A stretch of 64,000 nucleotides of DNA from Jiulongibacter sp024742395 (GTDB taxonomy: Bacteria; Bacteroidota; Bacteroidia; Cytophagales; Spirosomataceae), in contig OZ252236.1 of NCBI GenBank assembly GCA_965249455.1, positions 1,302,001-1,366,000 on the forward strand, in the 5' to 3' direction. Below are positions 24,001 through 27,884 of this stretch, piece by piece. The notes under the pieces are model-generated. The model had not been told where the DNA came from and made no database searches. It worked only from the letters and a program-made list of their open reading frames with translations. Each line of letters opens with the position of its first letter. Position 1 is the first letter of the stretch. The translations under genes and the position numbers were made by a program.

Positions 24001-24755
24001 TAAGTGTGATTGATACCATGAAGCATGACGATATCAGCTATGATATCACATACAGAGCAATTATTGAGAACTTTGGAAATGTAGATATACATAGTGTGAA
24101 ACTGTTTGATAGCTTAACGCTTACTTTCAGTGATACACTTGATTTCGAAATCGTAGGTGTTCCGGTAACTAACTCAAATGGCGGGTTGAAAATTAACCCT
24201 GATTTTGATGGAGAAACGGACACGAACATTCTGAAGAGTGATTCTACTTGTATCCTTGCAGCCGGTAAAGCTGATACGGTAATCTTTACTGTGAGGTTGT
24301 ACCATGAAGGCAATGCAGGGCCATACTCAAACAATGTGATTGTATATGGTAATGCAAATGGAGTTATGGTAATGGATACATCAAATGATGGTTCTGTGAT
24401 TGTGATAGACGTTTCAAGTCCTACAGTAGTGACTCTTCCAATTAGCGGATCAGGAGAGCTAATAGTAGCAGAAGGATTCTCACCAAACGGTGATGGAATT
24501 AATGATACCTGGAACGTGAAGATACCAACAGGTGCTACCGTAGAGACCTTCGAAGTATACAACCGTTGGGGTCATTTAGTATGGAGACCAGAGAACGGGG
24601 TGAATATAATCGATCTCCTTAAGTGGAATGGAAAATCAAATCAGGGTATAAGATTCGGTGATGATGAATATGTTCCGGATGGTACGTACTTCTACAATAT
24701 CAAAATCAGTACTGAAGCGAAACCAAAAATCGGTTATATCACGATAGCGAGATAA
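3..24755 (+). CDS. Giant T9SS-secreted repeat adhesin (SprB/DUF11/Ig-like), 5' partial
   Basis: The frame is open to the left edge (a Cys codon precedes the first ATG at 6), so the N-terminus and signal peptide lie outside the window. More than 8,200 residues are visible. Domain order: an Ig-like unit; two diverged copies of a Cys-containing module (about 291-1000 and 1765-2440); a DNRLRE-type domain nested between them; two SprB-like units (about 2450-2890); DUF11 units (2898-10620, most in a 483-bp array); a 225-bp SprB array; single-copy Ig-like units; 660-bp and 216-bp Ig-like arrays; further diverged Ig-like units to about 23080; three DUF11-like units; and a C-terminal CHU_C/type B T9SS sorting domain. 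By analogy with SprB-class proteins it is probably a cell-surface adhesin used in gliding or attachment, which is inference. A strong terminator follows. The repeats are very similar, so copy numbers depend on the assembly. Confidence 0.93.
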   Translation, partial: CMDSAKVTIVVHPKPKGNIPAVEAVCEGGEISLKSGVWTNANKYSWTGPNGFSSNQQNPTISSATEAAEGVYTLTVTSVENCTATATINVTIFKRPSGGSIGYDESKCGGYDPEEIVNLTSPTGENCGGPDITGDDICDSGSGKPVSMTFLYNGKNCSESLNSQGTKGGKWDCQEAGSGPNGDANVYIVVNNGQYTGNVAIGSEFTLTNGGSTLTNPVEISIYSQQGGSLLQYVEVHTSCSAPIVIGDQFGSLVLNQVKGSNSQTYGGSGGIKYSWQSKIGSGSWNTISGATGLTYNPDYITTTTQYRRVTTNCCGLDYSNIVTKTVKPQVFANAGVDKTVCDGGTVTLTGGVGYSTGANGFLLKSEPENTSIENNIKFKKDGSEGPRLLIYQNGSTTPIILLASQRARIESEGDHQSHNHDDIAVGYDGKENDRSLIKFDLNSISGKVDKAELVLKSEDTGNTTVGIYPISTKWNADKVTWLKSDQGINWNTPGVINPGDPLLASQIVTSKQDYKWDVTSVVDGWVNGFPNTPGNYSYLWSTGATTQNITVSPNTTTTYTLTVTDNSTGCTDTDQVIVEVTDETLEPGKIGPDQSNCGPFDPTVINNIEDASGECKNTVVEDCCDSGDKPVSFVLKYKGGSCQDSQNNQGEIGGKWDCTGGNVTNSSVFISANNGQFSGTVGLNNNFTVSNGGVNNLTNPVVLSIYDSQGGALLQTVEIHTSCSAPIVNGDKFGALVLQSSVFKNGIQCEGANNSLDYQWQVFETGQWVDILNANQSTYDPPFTSVTTKYRRNATNCCGTRSSNEVTITIFEGTDVSVTKTDVTCFDGTNGTATATATKGKPSFTYLWSNGQTGATATGLTAASYTVTVTDANNCTATASVVISQPDKLELTKTVIDPNCEKSNGSIDLSVSGGTSPYTYDWSNGAITQDISSLPEGIYTVTVTDKNNCSASLAITLSPKDCVFDLALIKQPKTSGLTYKPGDNVTFTITVHNQGTVTAKDIQVSDYIPTGLILNDPSWSTPVAGITVLNTPIASLAPGANVTRDISFKIATNAQGVDLINRAEISAASNDKGLPDIDSKPDNIADNDAGGVPNSPTDDKLDGNGTDDEDDADPAQITVQKYDLALIKQMTTPSQVIREGDNVSFTITVHNQGTIAANGIELTDYIPAGMTLNDASWTAVGTDKATKVIAGPLAAGANTSTTIILKVGAGQQGKDLVNRAEISKTDDKDNNGNPLVDIDSKPDNIADNDAGGVPNSPTDDKLDGNGTDDEDDADPAQITVQKYDLALIKQMTTPSQVIREGDNVSFTITVHNQGTIAANGIEITDYIPAGMTLNDASWTAVGTDKATKVIAGPLAAGANTSTTIILKVGAGQQGKDLVNRAEISKTDDKDNNGNPLVDIDSKPDNIADNDAGGVPNSPTDDKLDGNGTDDEDDADPAQITVQKYDLALIKQMTTPSQVIREGDNVSFTITVHNQGTIAANGIELTDYIPAGMTLNDASWTAVGTDKATKVIAGPLAAGANTSTTIILKVGAGQQGKDLVNRAEISKTDDKDNNGNPLVDIDSKPDNIADNDAGGVPNSPTDDKLDGNGTDDEDDADPAQITVQKYDLALIKQMTTPSQVIREGDNVSFTITVHNQGTIAANGIEITDYIPAGMTLNDASWTAVGTDKATKVIAGPLAAGANTSTTIILKVGAGQQGKDLVNRAEISKTDDKDNNGNPLVDIDSKPDNIADNDAGGVPNSPTDDKLDGNGTDDEDDADPAQITVQKYDLALIKQMTTPSQVIREGDNVSFTITVHNQGTIAANGIELTDYIPAGMTLNDASWTAVGTDKATKVIAGPLAAGANTSTTIILKVGAGQQGKDLVNRAEISKTDDKDNNGNPLVDIDSKPDNIADNDAGGVPNSPTDDKLDGNGTDDEDDADPAQITVQKYDLALIKQMTTPSQVIREGDNVSFTITVHNQGTIAANGIEITDYIPAGMTLNDASWTAVGTDKATKVIAGPLAAGANTSTTIILKVGAGQQGKDLVNRAEISKTDDKDNNGNPLVDIDSKPDNIADNDAGGVPNSPTDDKLDGNGTDDEDDADPAQITVQKYDLALIKQMTTPSQVIREGDNVSFTITVHNQGTIAANGIELTDYIPAGMTLNDASWTAVGTDKATKVIAGPLAAGANTSTTIILKVGAGQQGKDLVNRAEISKTDDKDNNGNPLVDIDSKPDNIADNDAGGVPNSPTDDKLDGNGTDDEDDADPAQITVQKYDLALIKQMTTPSQVIREGDNVSFTITVHNQGTIAANGIELTDYIPAGMTLNDASWTAVGTDKATKVIAGPLAAGANTSTTIILKVGAGQQGKDLVNRAEISKTDDKDNNGNPLVDIDSKPDNIADNDAGGVPNSPTDDKLDGNGTDDEDDADPAQITVQKYDLALIKQITTPSQVIREGDNVSFTITVHNQGTIAANGIEITDYIPAGMTLNDASWTAVGTDKATKVIAGPLAAGANTSTTIILKVGAGQQGKDLVNRAEISKTDDKDNNGNPLVDIDSKPDNIADNDAGGVPNSPTDDKLDGNGTDDEDDADPAQITVQKYDLALIKQMTTPSQVIREGDNVSFTITVHNQGTIAANGIELTDYIPAGMTLNDASWTAVGTDKATKVIAGPLAAGANTSTTIILKVGAGQQGKDLVNRAEISKTDDKDNNGNPLVDIDSKPDNIADNDAGGVPNSPTDDKLDGNGTDDEDDADPAQITVQKYDLALIKQMTTPSQVIREGDNVSFTITVHNQGTIAANGIEITDYIPAGMTLNDASWTAVGTDKATKVIAGPLAAGANTSTTIILKVGAGQQGKDLVNRAEISKTDDKDNNGNPLVDIDSKPDNIADNDAGGVPNSPTDDKLDGNGTDDEDDADPAQITVQKYDLALIKQMTTPSQVIREGDNVSFTITVHNQGTIAANGIELTDYIPAGMTLNDASWTAVGTDKATKVIAGPLAAGANTSTTIILKVGAGQQGKDLVNRAEISKTDDKDNNGNPLVDIDSKPDNIADNDAGGVPNSPTDDKLDGNGTDDEDDADPAQITVQKYDLALIKQMTTPSQVIREGDNVSFTITVHNQGTIAANGIEITDYIPAGMTLNDASWTAVGTDKATKVIAGPLAAGANTSTTIILKVGAGQQGKDLVNRAEISKTDDKDNNGNPLVDIDSKPDNIADNDAGGVPNSPTDDKLDGNGTDDEDDADPAQITVQKYDLALIKKLKSTGDIKPGENATFTVTVYNQGTIEANGIEVTDYIPVGMTLNDPLWTAVGTDKAKRVIPGSLAVGANTSIDIVLKVDANFEGTSLINKAEISSTSDKDNNGNPLVDIDSTPDDVDQDKFVNDDDISGDGKNGGDEDDHDPAEIEIKQILDLALTKKLKEGQSPEVGCDESVKYVITVFNQGTLKASNIEITDYIPAGLSLNTSQSNGWSMVAGNAKYTIAGPILPGQNTTVNIVLDVLPTAITGQIVNRAEISNHASNTLNLFDVDSKPNTVSNDDAGGLVSSAADDYIDGNGTGTIGDGIAATDEDDSDPALVIMKEKPTVTASSNGPKCYGEEITLTALGNATNYSWSGPNSFSASGASVVINALPINNGTYTVTASLNGCTATATVVVNQAPQVTASITGTNLLCNGDQTGKATLTAGGGTGTLTYKWSNNATTKDLSGLAAGTYSVVVTDANSCTATASVTITEPTPVTASITGTNLLCNGDQTGKATLTAGGGTGTLTYKWSNNATTKDLSGLAAGTYSVVVTDANSCTATASVTITEPTPVTASITGTNLLCNGDQTGKATLTAGGGTGTLTYKWSNNATTKDLSGLAAGTYSVVVTDANSCTATASVTITEPTPVTASITGTNLLCNGDQTGKATLTAGGGTGTLTYKWSNNATTKDLSGLAAGTYSVVVTDANSCTATASVTITEPTPVTASITGTNLLCNGDQTGKATLTAGGGTGTLTYKWSNNATTKDLSGLAAGTYSVVVTDANSCTATASVTITEPTPVTASITGTNLLCNGDQTGKATLTAGGGTGTLTYKWSNNATTKDLSGLAAGTYSVVVTDANSCTATASVTITEPTPVTASITGTNLLCNGDQTGKATLTAGGGTGTLTYKWSNNATTKDLSGLAAGTYSVVVTDANSCTATASVTITEPTPVTASITGTNLLCNGDQTGKATLTAGGGTGTLTYKWSNNATTKDLSGLAAGTYSVVVTDANSCTATASVTITEPTPVTASITGTNLLCNGDQTGKATLTAGGGTGTLTYKWSNNATTKDLSGLAAGTYSVVVTDANSCTATASVTITEPTPVTASITGTNLLCNGDQTGKATLTAGGGTGTLTYKWSNNATTKDLSGLAAGTYSVVVTDANSCTATASVTITEPTPVTASITGTNLLCNGDQTGKATLTAGGGTGTLTYKWSNNATTKDLSGLAAGTYSVVVTDANSCTATASVTITEPTPVTASITGTNLLCNGDQTGKATLTAGGGTGTLTYKWSNNATTKDLSGLAAGTYSVVVTDANSCTATASVTITEPTPVTASITGTNLLCNGDQTGKATLTAGGGTGTLTYKWSNNATTKDLSGLAAGTYSVVVTDANSCTATASVTITEPTPVTANYSTIDVTCYNSSDGKVSVTASGGKSPYKYLWSTGAITQEITGLSAGTYFVVVTDANGCKITKENIVVGQPDELSVNATSNSPVCEGGSINLDATGGNNYSWTGPSGFTSLTKNPSILNASTAHVGIYTVTVSDTKGCSATATTEVKVTDIPDFVDIIDEICVGKDLVLIAPNYGAGYAYKWTGPQGATSNTRTLTVPNAQQTDGGTYTVTVTFQNCSFEGFADITVLPNPEPPLIKIDGPKVICTTGSVKLIAEECTGTVKWSTGATGFTLVVSEPGTYYATCTVGECESPSSNPITIEKGSVPDKPTITTDKTICCDGEKATLTASACNGNLKWSTGATTQSITVGVSGSYTVTCSNNCGTSSASEPIEIQVGETPTTPVITVENPEICTGEFATLKATNCNGTVYWSNGEIGNTIQVSAAGKYTAYCKTICGVSDNSNEVEVKFGNPPNPPVVTCQNENLCPGQSAKLTAEGCDGTVTWSNGQTGVSITVTTAGIYTATCTNNCGTSAKSNELIITTDEVPDAPTISSNKTEVCGDEKATLTATGCDDVITWSNGLNGTTIYVGAGTYTATCSNACGTSAKSNTVTIGQGNPPSAPTISSNKTVCCDGEKATLTAQGCTGTVKWSTGESGSSIQVSTSGTYTATCTNDCGSSSSSNTIKIETGVTPTTPKIITDKTTICAGEVAKLTASDCNGTVVWSNGQTGASIQVTVAGVYTAICQTICGDSPKSNQVEIKTGMPPAAPTISSNKTEVCGDEKATLTASNCTGTNTVTWSNGATGATISVGAGTYTATCSNACGTSVKSNTVTIGQGNPPSAPTISSNKTVCCDGEKATLTAQGCTGTVKWSTGESGSSIQVSTSGTYTATCTNDCGSSSSSNTIKIETGVTPTTPKIITDKTTICAGEVAKLTASDCNGTVVWSNGQTGASIQVTVAGVYTAICQTICGDSPKSNQVEIKTGTPPAAPTISSNKTEVCGDEKATLTASNCTGTNTVTWSSGATGATISVGAGTYTATCSNACGTSVKSNTVTIGQGNPPSAPTISSNKTVCCDGEKATLTAQGCTGTVKWSTGESGSSIQVSTSGTYTATCTNDCGSSSSSNTIKIETGVTPTTPKIITDKTTICAGEVAKLTASDCNGTVVWSNGQTGASIQVTVEGVYTAICQTICGDSPKSNQVEIKTGTPPAAPTISSNKTEVCGDEKATLTASNCTGTNTVTWSNGATGATISVGAGTYTATCSNVCGTSVKSNTVTIGQGNPPSAPTISSNKTVCCDGEKATLTAQGCTGTVKWSTGESGSSIQVSTSGTYTATCTNDCGSSSSSNTIKIETGVTPTTPKIITDKTTICAGEVAKLTASDCNGTVVWSNGQTGASIQVTVAGVYTAICQTICGDSPKSNQVEIKTGTPPAAPTISSNKTEVCGDEKATLTASNCTGTNTVTWSNGATGATISVGAGTYTATCSNACGTSVKSNTVTIGQGNAPAAPTISSNKTVCCDGEKATLTAQGCTGTVKWSTGESGSSIQVSTSGTYTATCTNDCGSSSSSNTIKIETGVTPTTPKIITDKTTICAGEVAKLTASDCNGTVVWSNGQTGASIQVTVAGVYTAICQTICGDSPKSNQVEIKTGTPPAAPTISSNKTEVCGDEKATLTASNCTGTNTVTWSSGATGATISVGAGTYTATCSNSCGTSVKSNTVTVGQGNAPAAPTISSNKTEVCGDEKATLTATNCTGTITWSSGATGATISVGAGTYTATCSNSCGTSVKSNTVTVGQGNAPAAPTISSNKTEVCGDEKATLTATNCTGTITWSSGATGATISVGAGTYSATCSNSCGTSVKSNTVTVGQGNAPAAPTISSNKTEVCGDEKATLTATNCTGTITWSSGATGATISVGAGTYTATCSNSCGTSVKSNTVTVGQGNAPAAPTISSNKTEVCGDEKATLTATNCTGTITWSSGATGATISVGAGTYTATCSNSCGTSVKSNTVTVGQGNAPAAPTISSNKTEVCGDEKATLTATNCTGTITWSSGATGATISVGAGTYTATCSNSCGTSVKSNTVTVGQGNAPGAPTISSNKTEVCGDEKATLTATNCTGTITWSSGATGATISVGAGTYTATCSNSCGTSVKSNTVTVGQGNAPAAPTISSNKTEVCGDEKATLTATNCTGTITWSSGATGATISVGAGTYTATCSNSCGTSVKSNTVTVGQGNAPAAPTISSNKTEVCGDEKATLTATNCTGTITWSSGATGATISVGAGTYTATCSNSCGTSVKSNTVTVGQGNAPGAPTISSNKTEVCGDEKATLTATNCTGTITWSSGATGATISVGAGTYTATCSNSCGTSVKSNTVTVGQGNAPAAPTISSNKTEVCGDEKATLTATNCTGTITWSSGATGATISVGAGTYTATCSNSCGTSVKSNTVTVGQGNAPAAPTISSNKTEVCGDEKATLTATNCTGTITWSSGATGATISVGAGTYTATCSNSCGSSGTSNSIVIKTGQLENPPVISADKYELCGSGSATLTAMSCNGSILWSTGATGNTLTVSMSGIYSAKCVNNCGASERSNLVEIISTGKPKTPIVATDRVSVCGDEKATLLGIGCDFEYVWSNGATGEKIQVGAGNYTVKCVNSCGESSESNVIQILENGTPSPPHINPNKTSICLPDSAMLIGETCMGTVTWNTGQVGDTIYVSKAGTYTAVCKNDCGTSMVSEAVTITTGGKPSAPKLSTTTEKICENESAILTASGCSGAITWSTGASGVTLTVTEPGTYTAICTNTCGVSDNSDKIVITRKVNGCGTCVVEKPVIVASETGICEAKDVTLTVGNCSGEVIWSSGQKGNSIVVRPFTTTKYTAICKVSESCISTISNPTTITVGKATKPILSCSTDLVCPGASVTLKAYGCDGIIKWSTGATGETLTVTPETSTKYTAVCSNGTCISENADSLEIAVGAPNKPFITCKTTAICLGETITLTGSGCTGTLEWSTGDKGGVLNTIPTAAGTYKYTAICKSNVGDCVSEKSNEITVSVGGAVTTPVVVTQVLNVCPFETVDLSSALMSDPSAGGMFEFHVSNSINSALVTNTGMVGSGTYYVFERSALGCYSSPASVKVAVTDCGETGVGPDSTAFVDIAISKVSSDSVVALGDTVTYTVTAKNIGDNTASKVSVRDILPDGLTFVSTSTGSAYANGMIIGKVDTLKKGESFVMTYSSVVSAAGAIVNKAELLSVDQIDNVLSNNISENVINDPEAGGLIGVSKVAGEPVDLGNKTFEIPYTIYVSNMGGEDLSNVQVTDDLDRTFGNGAVILDDTIALTAEGTLSVNPNYTGRLNGVNLLIDSLSSLKVGERFAINFKVKVDISGASTDTYFNSAMAYAGLGSDPISDKSTNGTNADPDNDGDPRNNDELTPIDLDVDSLTVNPAIGVALSVIDTMKHDDISYDITYRAIIENFGNVDIHSVKLFDSLTLTFSDTLDFEIVGVPVTNSNGGLKINPDFDGETDTNILKSDSTCILAAGKADTVIFTVRLYHEGNAGPYSNNVIVYGNANGVMVMDTSNDGSVIVIDVSSPTVVTLPISGSGELIVAEGFSPNGDGINDTWNVKIPTGATVETFEVYNRWGHLVWRPENGVNIIDLLKWNGKSNQGIRFGDDEYVPDGTYFYNIKISTEAKPKIGYITIAR
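1209..1602 (+). other. DNRLRE-type domain nested in an Ig-like unit (within the adhesin)
   Basis: This segment reads as a DNRLRE-type beta domain, with motifs such as RSLIKFDL, AELVLKSED and WDVTSVVDGWVNG. The sequence before it (GVDKTVCDGGTVTLTGG) is the first half of an Ig/PKD-like unit. The sequence after it (YLWSTGATTQNITVSP) is the second half of such a unit. The domain therefore appears inserted into a loop rather than placed between units. The family assignment is by eye. Confidence 0.6.
3231..9668 (+). repeat. 483-bp tandem array of DUF11 units (about 13.3 copies)
   Basis: In-frame 161-residue units begin with KYDLALIKQ at 3366 and recur every 483 bp to 9645. Each unit has a DUF11 beta-sandwich followed by a very acidic Asp/Gly/Asn linker. 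Thirteen full near-identical copies sit between diverged DUF11 units at about 2898-3230 and 9669-10620. Protein variation is minimal: mainly GIEL versus GIEI, and one M-to-I change at 7255. The five units at about 3849-6260 match those at about 7230-9640 at an offset of 3381 bp (seven units), which indicates block duplication. Confidence 0.95.
10863..13787 (+). repeat. 225-bp tandem array of SprB repeats (13 copies)
   Basis: There are exactly 13 units of 75 residues. Each contains the SprB hallmarks NLLCNGDQTGKATL, YKWSNNATTKDLSGL and VVVTDANSCTATASVTI, with two cysteines. All 13 encode the same residues. The only differences I see are three two-state synonymous sites: Asn AAT/AAC, Lys AAG/AAA and Leu CTA/CTT. 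A diverged, AT-richer SprB-like unit follows at 13788. Confidence 0.95.
15579..18878 (+). repeat. 660-bp higher-order array of three-subunit Ig-like modules (5 copies)
   Basis: Each 220-residue period holds three related Ig-like subunits of 73-74 residues, starting PPSAPTISSNKTVCC, VTPTTPKIITDKTTIC and PPAAPTISSNKTEVC. Each subunit has about four cysteines. Five consecutive copies start at 15579, 16239, 16899, 17559 and 18219. The array follows single-copy, diverged Ig-like units (about 14490-15500) and leads directly into a simpler 216-bp array derived from its third subunit. Confidence 0.93.
18879..21254 (+). repeat. 216-bp tandem array of Ig-like units (11 copies)
   Basis: Eleven 72-residue units (APAAPTISSNKTEVC... 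type) start at 18879 and recur every 216 bp. They match the third subunit of the preceding 660-bp module but lack two residues (TITW instead of TNTVTW). Units 6 and 9 start APGAP. The last unit diverges after about 21210 into AT-rich single-copy units. Four cysteines per unit suggest disulfide-stabilised extracellular folds. Confidence 0.93.
24456..24755 (+). other. T9SS type B sorting domain (CHU_C / gliding-associated C-terminus)
   Basis: The last 99 residues carry the characteristic pattern GFSPNGDGINDTW, a mid-motif VYNRWGHLVW, then WNGKSNQG, PDGTYFYNI and a terminal GYITIAR. This is the type B T9SS C-terminal signal that directs export and surface attachment in Bacteroidota. Confidence 0.92.
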
Positions 24756-24777
24756 TAATTGAAATTCTGATAATCGG

Positions 24778-24812
24778 TGCCCATCAATGTTTTACGTTGA
24801 TGGGCATTTTCT
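24778..24812 (+). terminator. Intrinsic terminator of the giant adhesin gene
   Basis: A 10-bp perfect stem (tgcccatcaa at 24778-24787, ttgatgggca at 24797-24806) is followed by TTTTCTTT. It lies 23 bp after the stop codon. Confidence 0.85.
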
Positions 24813-25168
24813 TTAATAAAATGTGTTATTAGCCTCTGAAAGAGCTATTTGATTCTACTTGCCGATGTGATGATTTAAAGCGGATAGGGAGCCTTAAAAT
24901 AGTGTTAACGAGCATCTGGTGACCAATGTTAAGCTAATGGATCAAAAGAGACCTCTGCAGCTTTGCTATTAAGGAGTTTTTAAGAGCTTTTGACTAAACA
25001 ATATTGGTGAGTTTAAAAAGGATTTTTAAAGAAGCAGTGATGAGGTTTATCCATCGCTATATTTTGGCTGCAGCAATAAATATACTATGAGGGATGAAAT
25101 GCTTGTTTATCTCTGTAATTGTAATAATGTGCTAAGAATTCGTCTTCCATTAAAAAACAAAACGTTTA
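24813..25168. other. Convergent intergenic region, nothing recognised
   Basis: This is AT-rich sequence between two converging genes. I found no convincing ORF, RNA gene or repeat, and no clear second terminator for the minus-strand peptidase gene. Confidence 0.6.
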
Positions 25169-27586
25169 TTATCTATGAGGAAAAAAGATTGCATTTCCCA
25201 TAATTAATTGACCATCTACCAGGATGTTTCTGAACAATGGATTGAAGGCCATTTGATGGATAACACCATCGCCAAAATAGAAGGAACCTGCAATGAAACT
25301 ATCGTTCATGAAAGTTGCAGCTTTCTCTCCCATATAACCACTCAATAGATGGTCTGAGGTAATGCCTGATGCAAAGCTGGTTTTAGATTCTGTTATTTCA
25401 TAGCCAGGTATACCATTTACTATTATGTGGGCTCCGTCAGGTAAACCATGTGAAAGAAAACTGTTCTTATTCATTTCAAGCTTAAAAATTGCCCCTTGGA
25501 CTAGATTTTGAGGCTCACTTTTATTCTTAGAATAGTGAATTTCATCAAGGTTTTTCTTTTTAAGGTTACCAATACCCAAGAGATCTGTTAATTCTAAGCC
25601 ATTCTCTAAAAGAATCATTTTGCCACCATCTGCCAGCCATCTCTTTATTCTGTCATCATTTAATTCCAGATCTTCATATTTGCCATCAGCGAAAATTAAA
25701 ACGTCATAATCTGAAGGGTTTAAATCCGGGAAATCATGAATCCATAATTGAGTGAATGGATAGTATATCTCTTTTTCAAAAAAGTACCGGCAATCACCAA
25801 TAGCAGCTTCTTTGGTATTCTGGCCAATTATTAGCCCCACTTTAGGTGCATTCAGAGTACTAAGTTGTTCATTTTTAAGAGTTTTCCATTCTCTTTTGCT
25901 TAGATTCTCAATTTCTATACCTTCTGCATTGGCAATATTGCTTAGCTCTCCGAAAGCCTTTGTTTCTGTGTCTTCGGTTTGATTAAAATACAGAAATGCA
26001 GGTGTCTCAGAAGCTCTGAAATAGACCTCGTATTTCTTCTGAAGAGCCATGCTTAAAAAATGTACTGCAGCTGCTGAATTATAAGAAATTTTAAAAGTCT
26101 CTGAATAAGGATTGATTTTTAGGGACTTTTCAATGTCTAGTAATGGCACATGCAGGCTTGAATTCAAGCCAAAAGCCGGTAAATGAAAAAGGTATGGCAG
26201 AGACCAACCGCTAATGTCATAAGTTTTAACATCATCCATTTTTGATGCAGGTTCAAACAATACACTTACTAAATGACCTTTTCCTTGCTTTGTACTTACC
26301 CAAAGGTCGCCTTTTTCAATTTCGGTTTGTTGATTTTTTTTGGTTGAAAAACTGTAGGCAGTAACCTTAGAAGATCCATCGATAATTTTGTATTCAATCC
26401 GCAAAAGTTCTAACTGCTTTAAGAGTCTTGTAAAATTTGCATCATTAGTTCTTTTAATTAGATAAGAGTCAAATTTCCCAACACCCTTTTTTTGTGCCTC
26501 GTTGTAGTACTTTTGGAAGCTTTTAATAATTTTTTCTGACTCACTACTGAAATGGCTTATTAGTTTTTTTGAAACCTCAAAGTGTTTTTCAATTCTATCG
26601 TTTAACGTAAGCGTATCACCTTCAGCTCTCACATAAAACACTCCTGCTTCTCCTGAGCCACCTTGTTCAAAGGTGAGTCCAAGGGCACCATTGAATGTAG
26701 CGTAAGAGTCAGCATATGAAGGGTACAGTAAATCAAATTCTCTTTTTGTGAAATAAGCCCAATTCTTCTGATTAAAAAAGCTTTCCAGAGATTGGCCAAA
26801 TCTTTGAAATTGCTCTGATTGAGCATTGTTGACCACTTCGTGAATCGGCTCAGCAGACGGTGGAAAGAAATAAGTCTTATAGGCCTCCATTTCATGAAAG
26901 TCAGCATGTATATGGGGCATCCAATCATGGTATACGCTCATTCTTTGTATGGTTTCTGATTGCTTTTGCCAAACCCAATCCCTGTTAAGATCGCTTAAGT
27001 AATGGTTAAAGCGGCCCTCTGGCCATTCCTGATTATAAGTAGCAGAGTTTCGATCAAAAACGGATGGAGTAGTGTAGAGTGACCTGAACCTTGAAACATA
27101 GCGTTCTCTTCCATCAGGGTTTTGGTTAGGGTCGATGATGATTATTTGGTTTTCAGGAGGGTAGATGGTGCTTAGATGATGGAGAAACTTCATGGCTACT
27201 TCTGAACCTGAGCCTTCATCTCCATGAATGTTATAGCCCAGCCAATAAATCAGATGCTTTTCTTCCTTAGCTAAGCCGGTTACTAAACCCGCATTGATAA
27301 GATGGTTTGCCCTAATGCTTTCAAGGTTCTCTAAAGTAGATTTACTGGCGTAAATCATTAAAAAGAGTTCGCGTCCTTCTGGAGTCTTTCCGTATCTCAG
27401 CCGCTTAAATTTATCAGGCGAAGTCTTTAAAATATAATCTGAATACTTTTCAATATCTGAATGGTAAGAAAACTGAGAGCCAAAGGACTCACCAATCACT
27501 TTTTCAGGGGGTAGTATCTCTTGTGAATAGAGGGAGAATGAAAGGAAGATAAAAATAAAGAAAAACGGTTTTAAAATGTTTTTCAT
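25169..27586 (-). CDS. Secreted M14-family zinc carboxypeptidase
   Basis: An 805-residue protein with a typical signal peptide (Lys near the N-terminus, a Phe/Ile-rich core, cleavage near YSQ at 20-22). The M14 zinc motif HxxE is H121-G-D-E124. A later HADFHEM segment (H227/H231) probably supplies the third ligand, and E308 in LTFEQGG is the likely catalytic glutamate. The C-terminal ~300 residues resemble a glutamine-amidotransferase-like fold (VLIFADG, DGGKMILLENG), as in other large M14 proteins of this phylum. It would hydrolyse peptides in the periplasm or outside the cell. I chose the ATG at 27586 because the longer frame begins with a TTG nine bases upstream, and MKN gives a canonical signal peptide. 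Confidence 0.85.
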   Translation of the reverse strand: MKNILKPFFFIFIFLSFSLYSQEILPPEKVIGESFGSQFSYHSDIEKYSDYILKTSPDKFKRLRYGKTPEGRELFLMIYASKSTLENLESIRANHLINAGLVTGLAKEEKHLIYWLGYNIHGDEGSGSEVAMKFLHHLSTIYPPENQIIIIDPNQNPDGRERYVSRFRSLYTTPSVFDRNSATYNQEWPEGRFNHYLSDLNRDWVWQKQSETIQRMSVYHDWMPHIHADFHEMEAYKTYFFPPSAEPIHEVVNNAQSEQFQRFGQSLESFFNQKNWAYFTKREFDLLYPSYADSYATFNGALGLTFEQGGSGEAGVFYVRAEGDTLTLNDRIEKHFEVSKKLISHFSSESEKIIKSFQKYYNEAQKKGVGKFDSYLIKRTNDANFTRLLKQLELLRIEYKIIDGSSKVTAYSFSTKKNQQTEIEKGDLWVSTKQGKGHLVSVLFEPASKMDDVKTYDISGWSLPYLFHLPAFGLNSSLHVPLLDIEKSLKINPYSETFKISYNSAAAVHFLSMALQKKYEVYFRASETPAFLYFNQTEDTETKAFGELSNIANAEGIEIENLSKREWKTLKNEQLSTLNAPKVGLIIGQNTKEAAIGDCRYFFEKEIYYPFTQLWIHDFPDLNPSDYDVLIFADGKYEDLELNDDRIKRWLADGGKMILLENGLELTDLLGIGNLKKKNLDEIHYSKNKSEPQNLVQGAIFKLEMNKNSFLSHGLPDGAHIIVNGIPGYEITESKTSFASGITSDHLLSGYMGEKAATFMNDSFIAGSFYFGDGVIHQMAFNPLFRNILVDGQLIMGNAIFFPHR

Positions 27587-27697
27587 GAAGTGCAATGTTT
27601 AAAAAATACAATAATTGGATAAATCCTTTTGAGTATTGCATTCTGCCTTATCTTTTTTACCGATTTAAATATTTATTTAATTTTTTTCGGGCATATG

Positions 27698-27728
27698 TTG
27701 TGTAGTTTCAGAGAACCTTCTACTTTTG
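27698..27728 (+). promoter_or_regulatory. Bacteroidota-type promoter for tRNA-Glu
   Basis: The -7 box TACTTTTG (27721-27728) matches TAnnTTTG exactly. A TTG lies 20 bp upstream at 27698-27700, the usual distance for the -33 element. The predicted start leaves a leader of roughly 75 nt before the tRNA. Confidence 0.6.
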
Positions 27729-27811
27729 CATCTCAATTCGGAGACGAGTTGAACATAATGTCAAAAACAGGTAAGTTTTTACGCTTCTTGCAACGAATTA
27801 TGGGACCAGTC

Positions 27812-27883
27812 GGCCCGTTCGTCTAGCGGTTAGGACACGGCCCTTTCACGGCTGAAACACGGGTTCGATTCCCGTACGGGTCA
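27812..27883 (+). tRNA. tRNA-Glu (anticodon TTC)
   Basis: A full cloverleaf is visible. The acceptor stem pairs ggcccgt (27812-27818) with acgggtc (27876-27882), followed by discriminator A. The D-arm contains the tagcggttagga region. The anticodon stem is cggcc/ggctg around the loop ctTTCac, and the T-arm contains GGTTCGATTCC. The 3' CCA is not encoded. Confidence 0.95.
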
Positions 27884-27884
27884 C

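Noticed and set aside
27629..27826. 65-codon ORF upstream of tRNA-Glu
   Set aside because: It spans the promoter and runs into the tRNA. The hydrophobic first part has no ribosome-binding support. Only the short in-leader part is kept as a weak observation.
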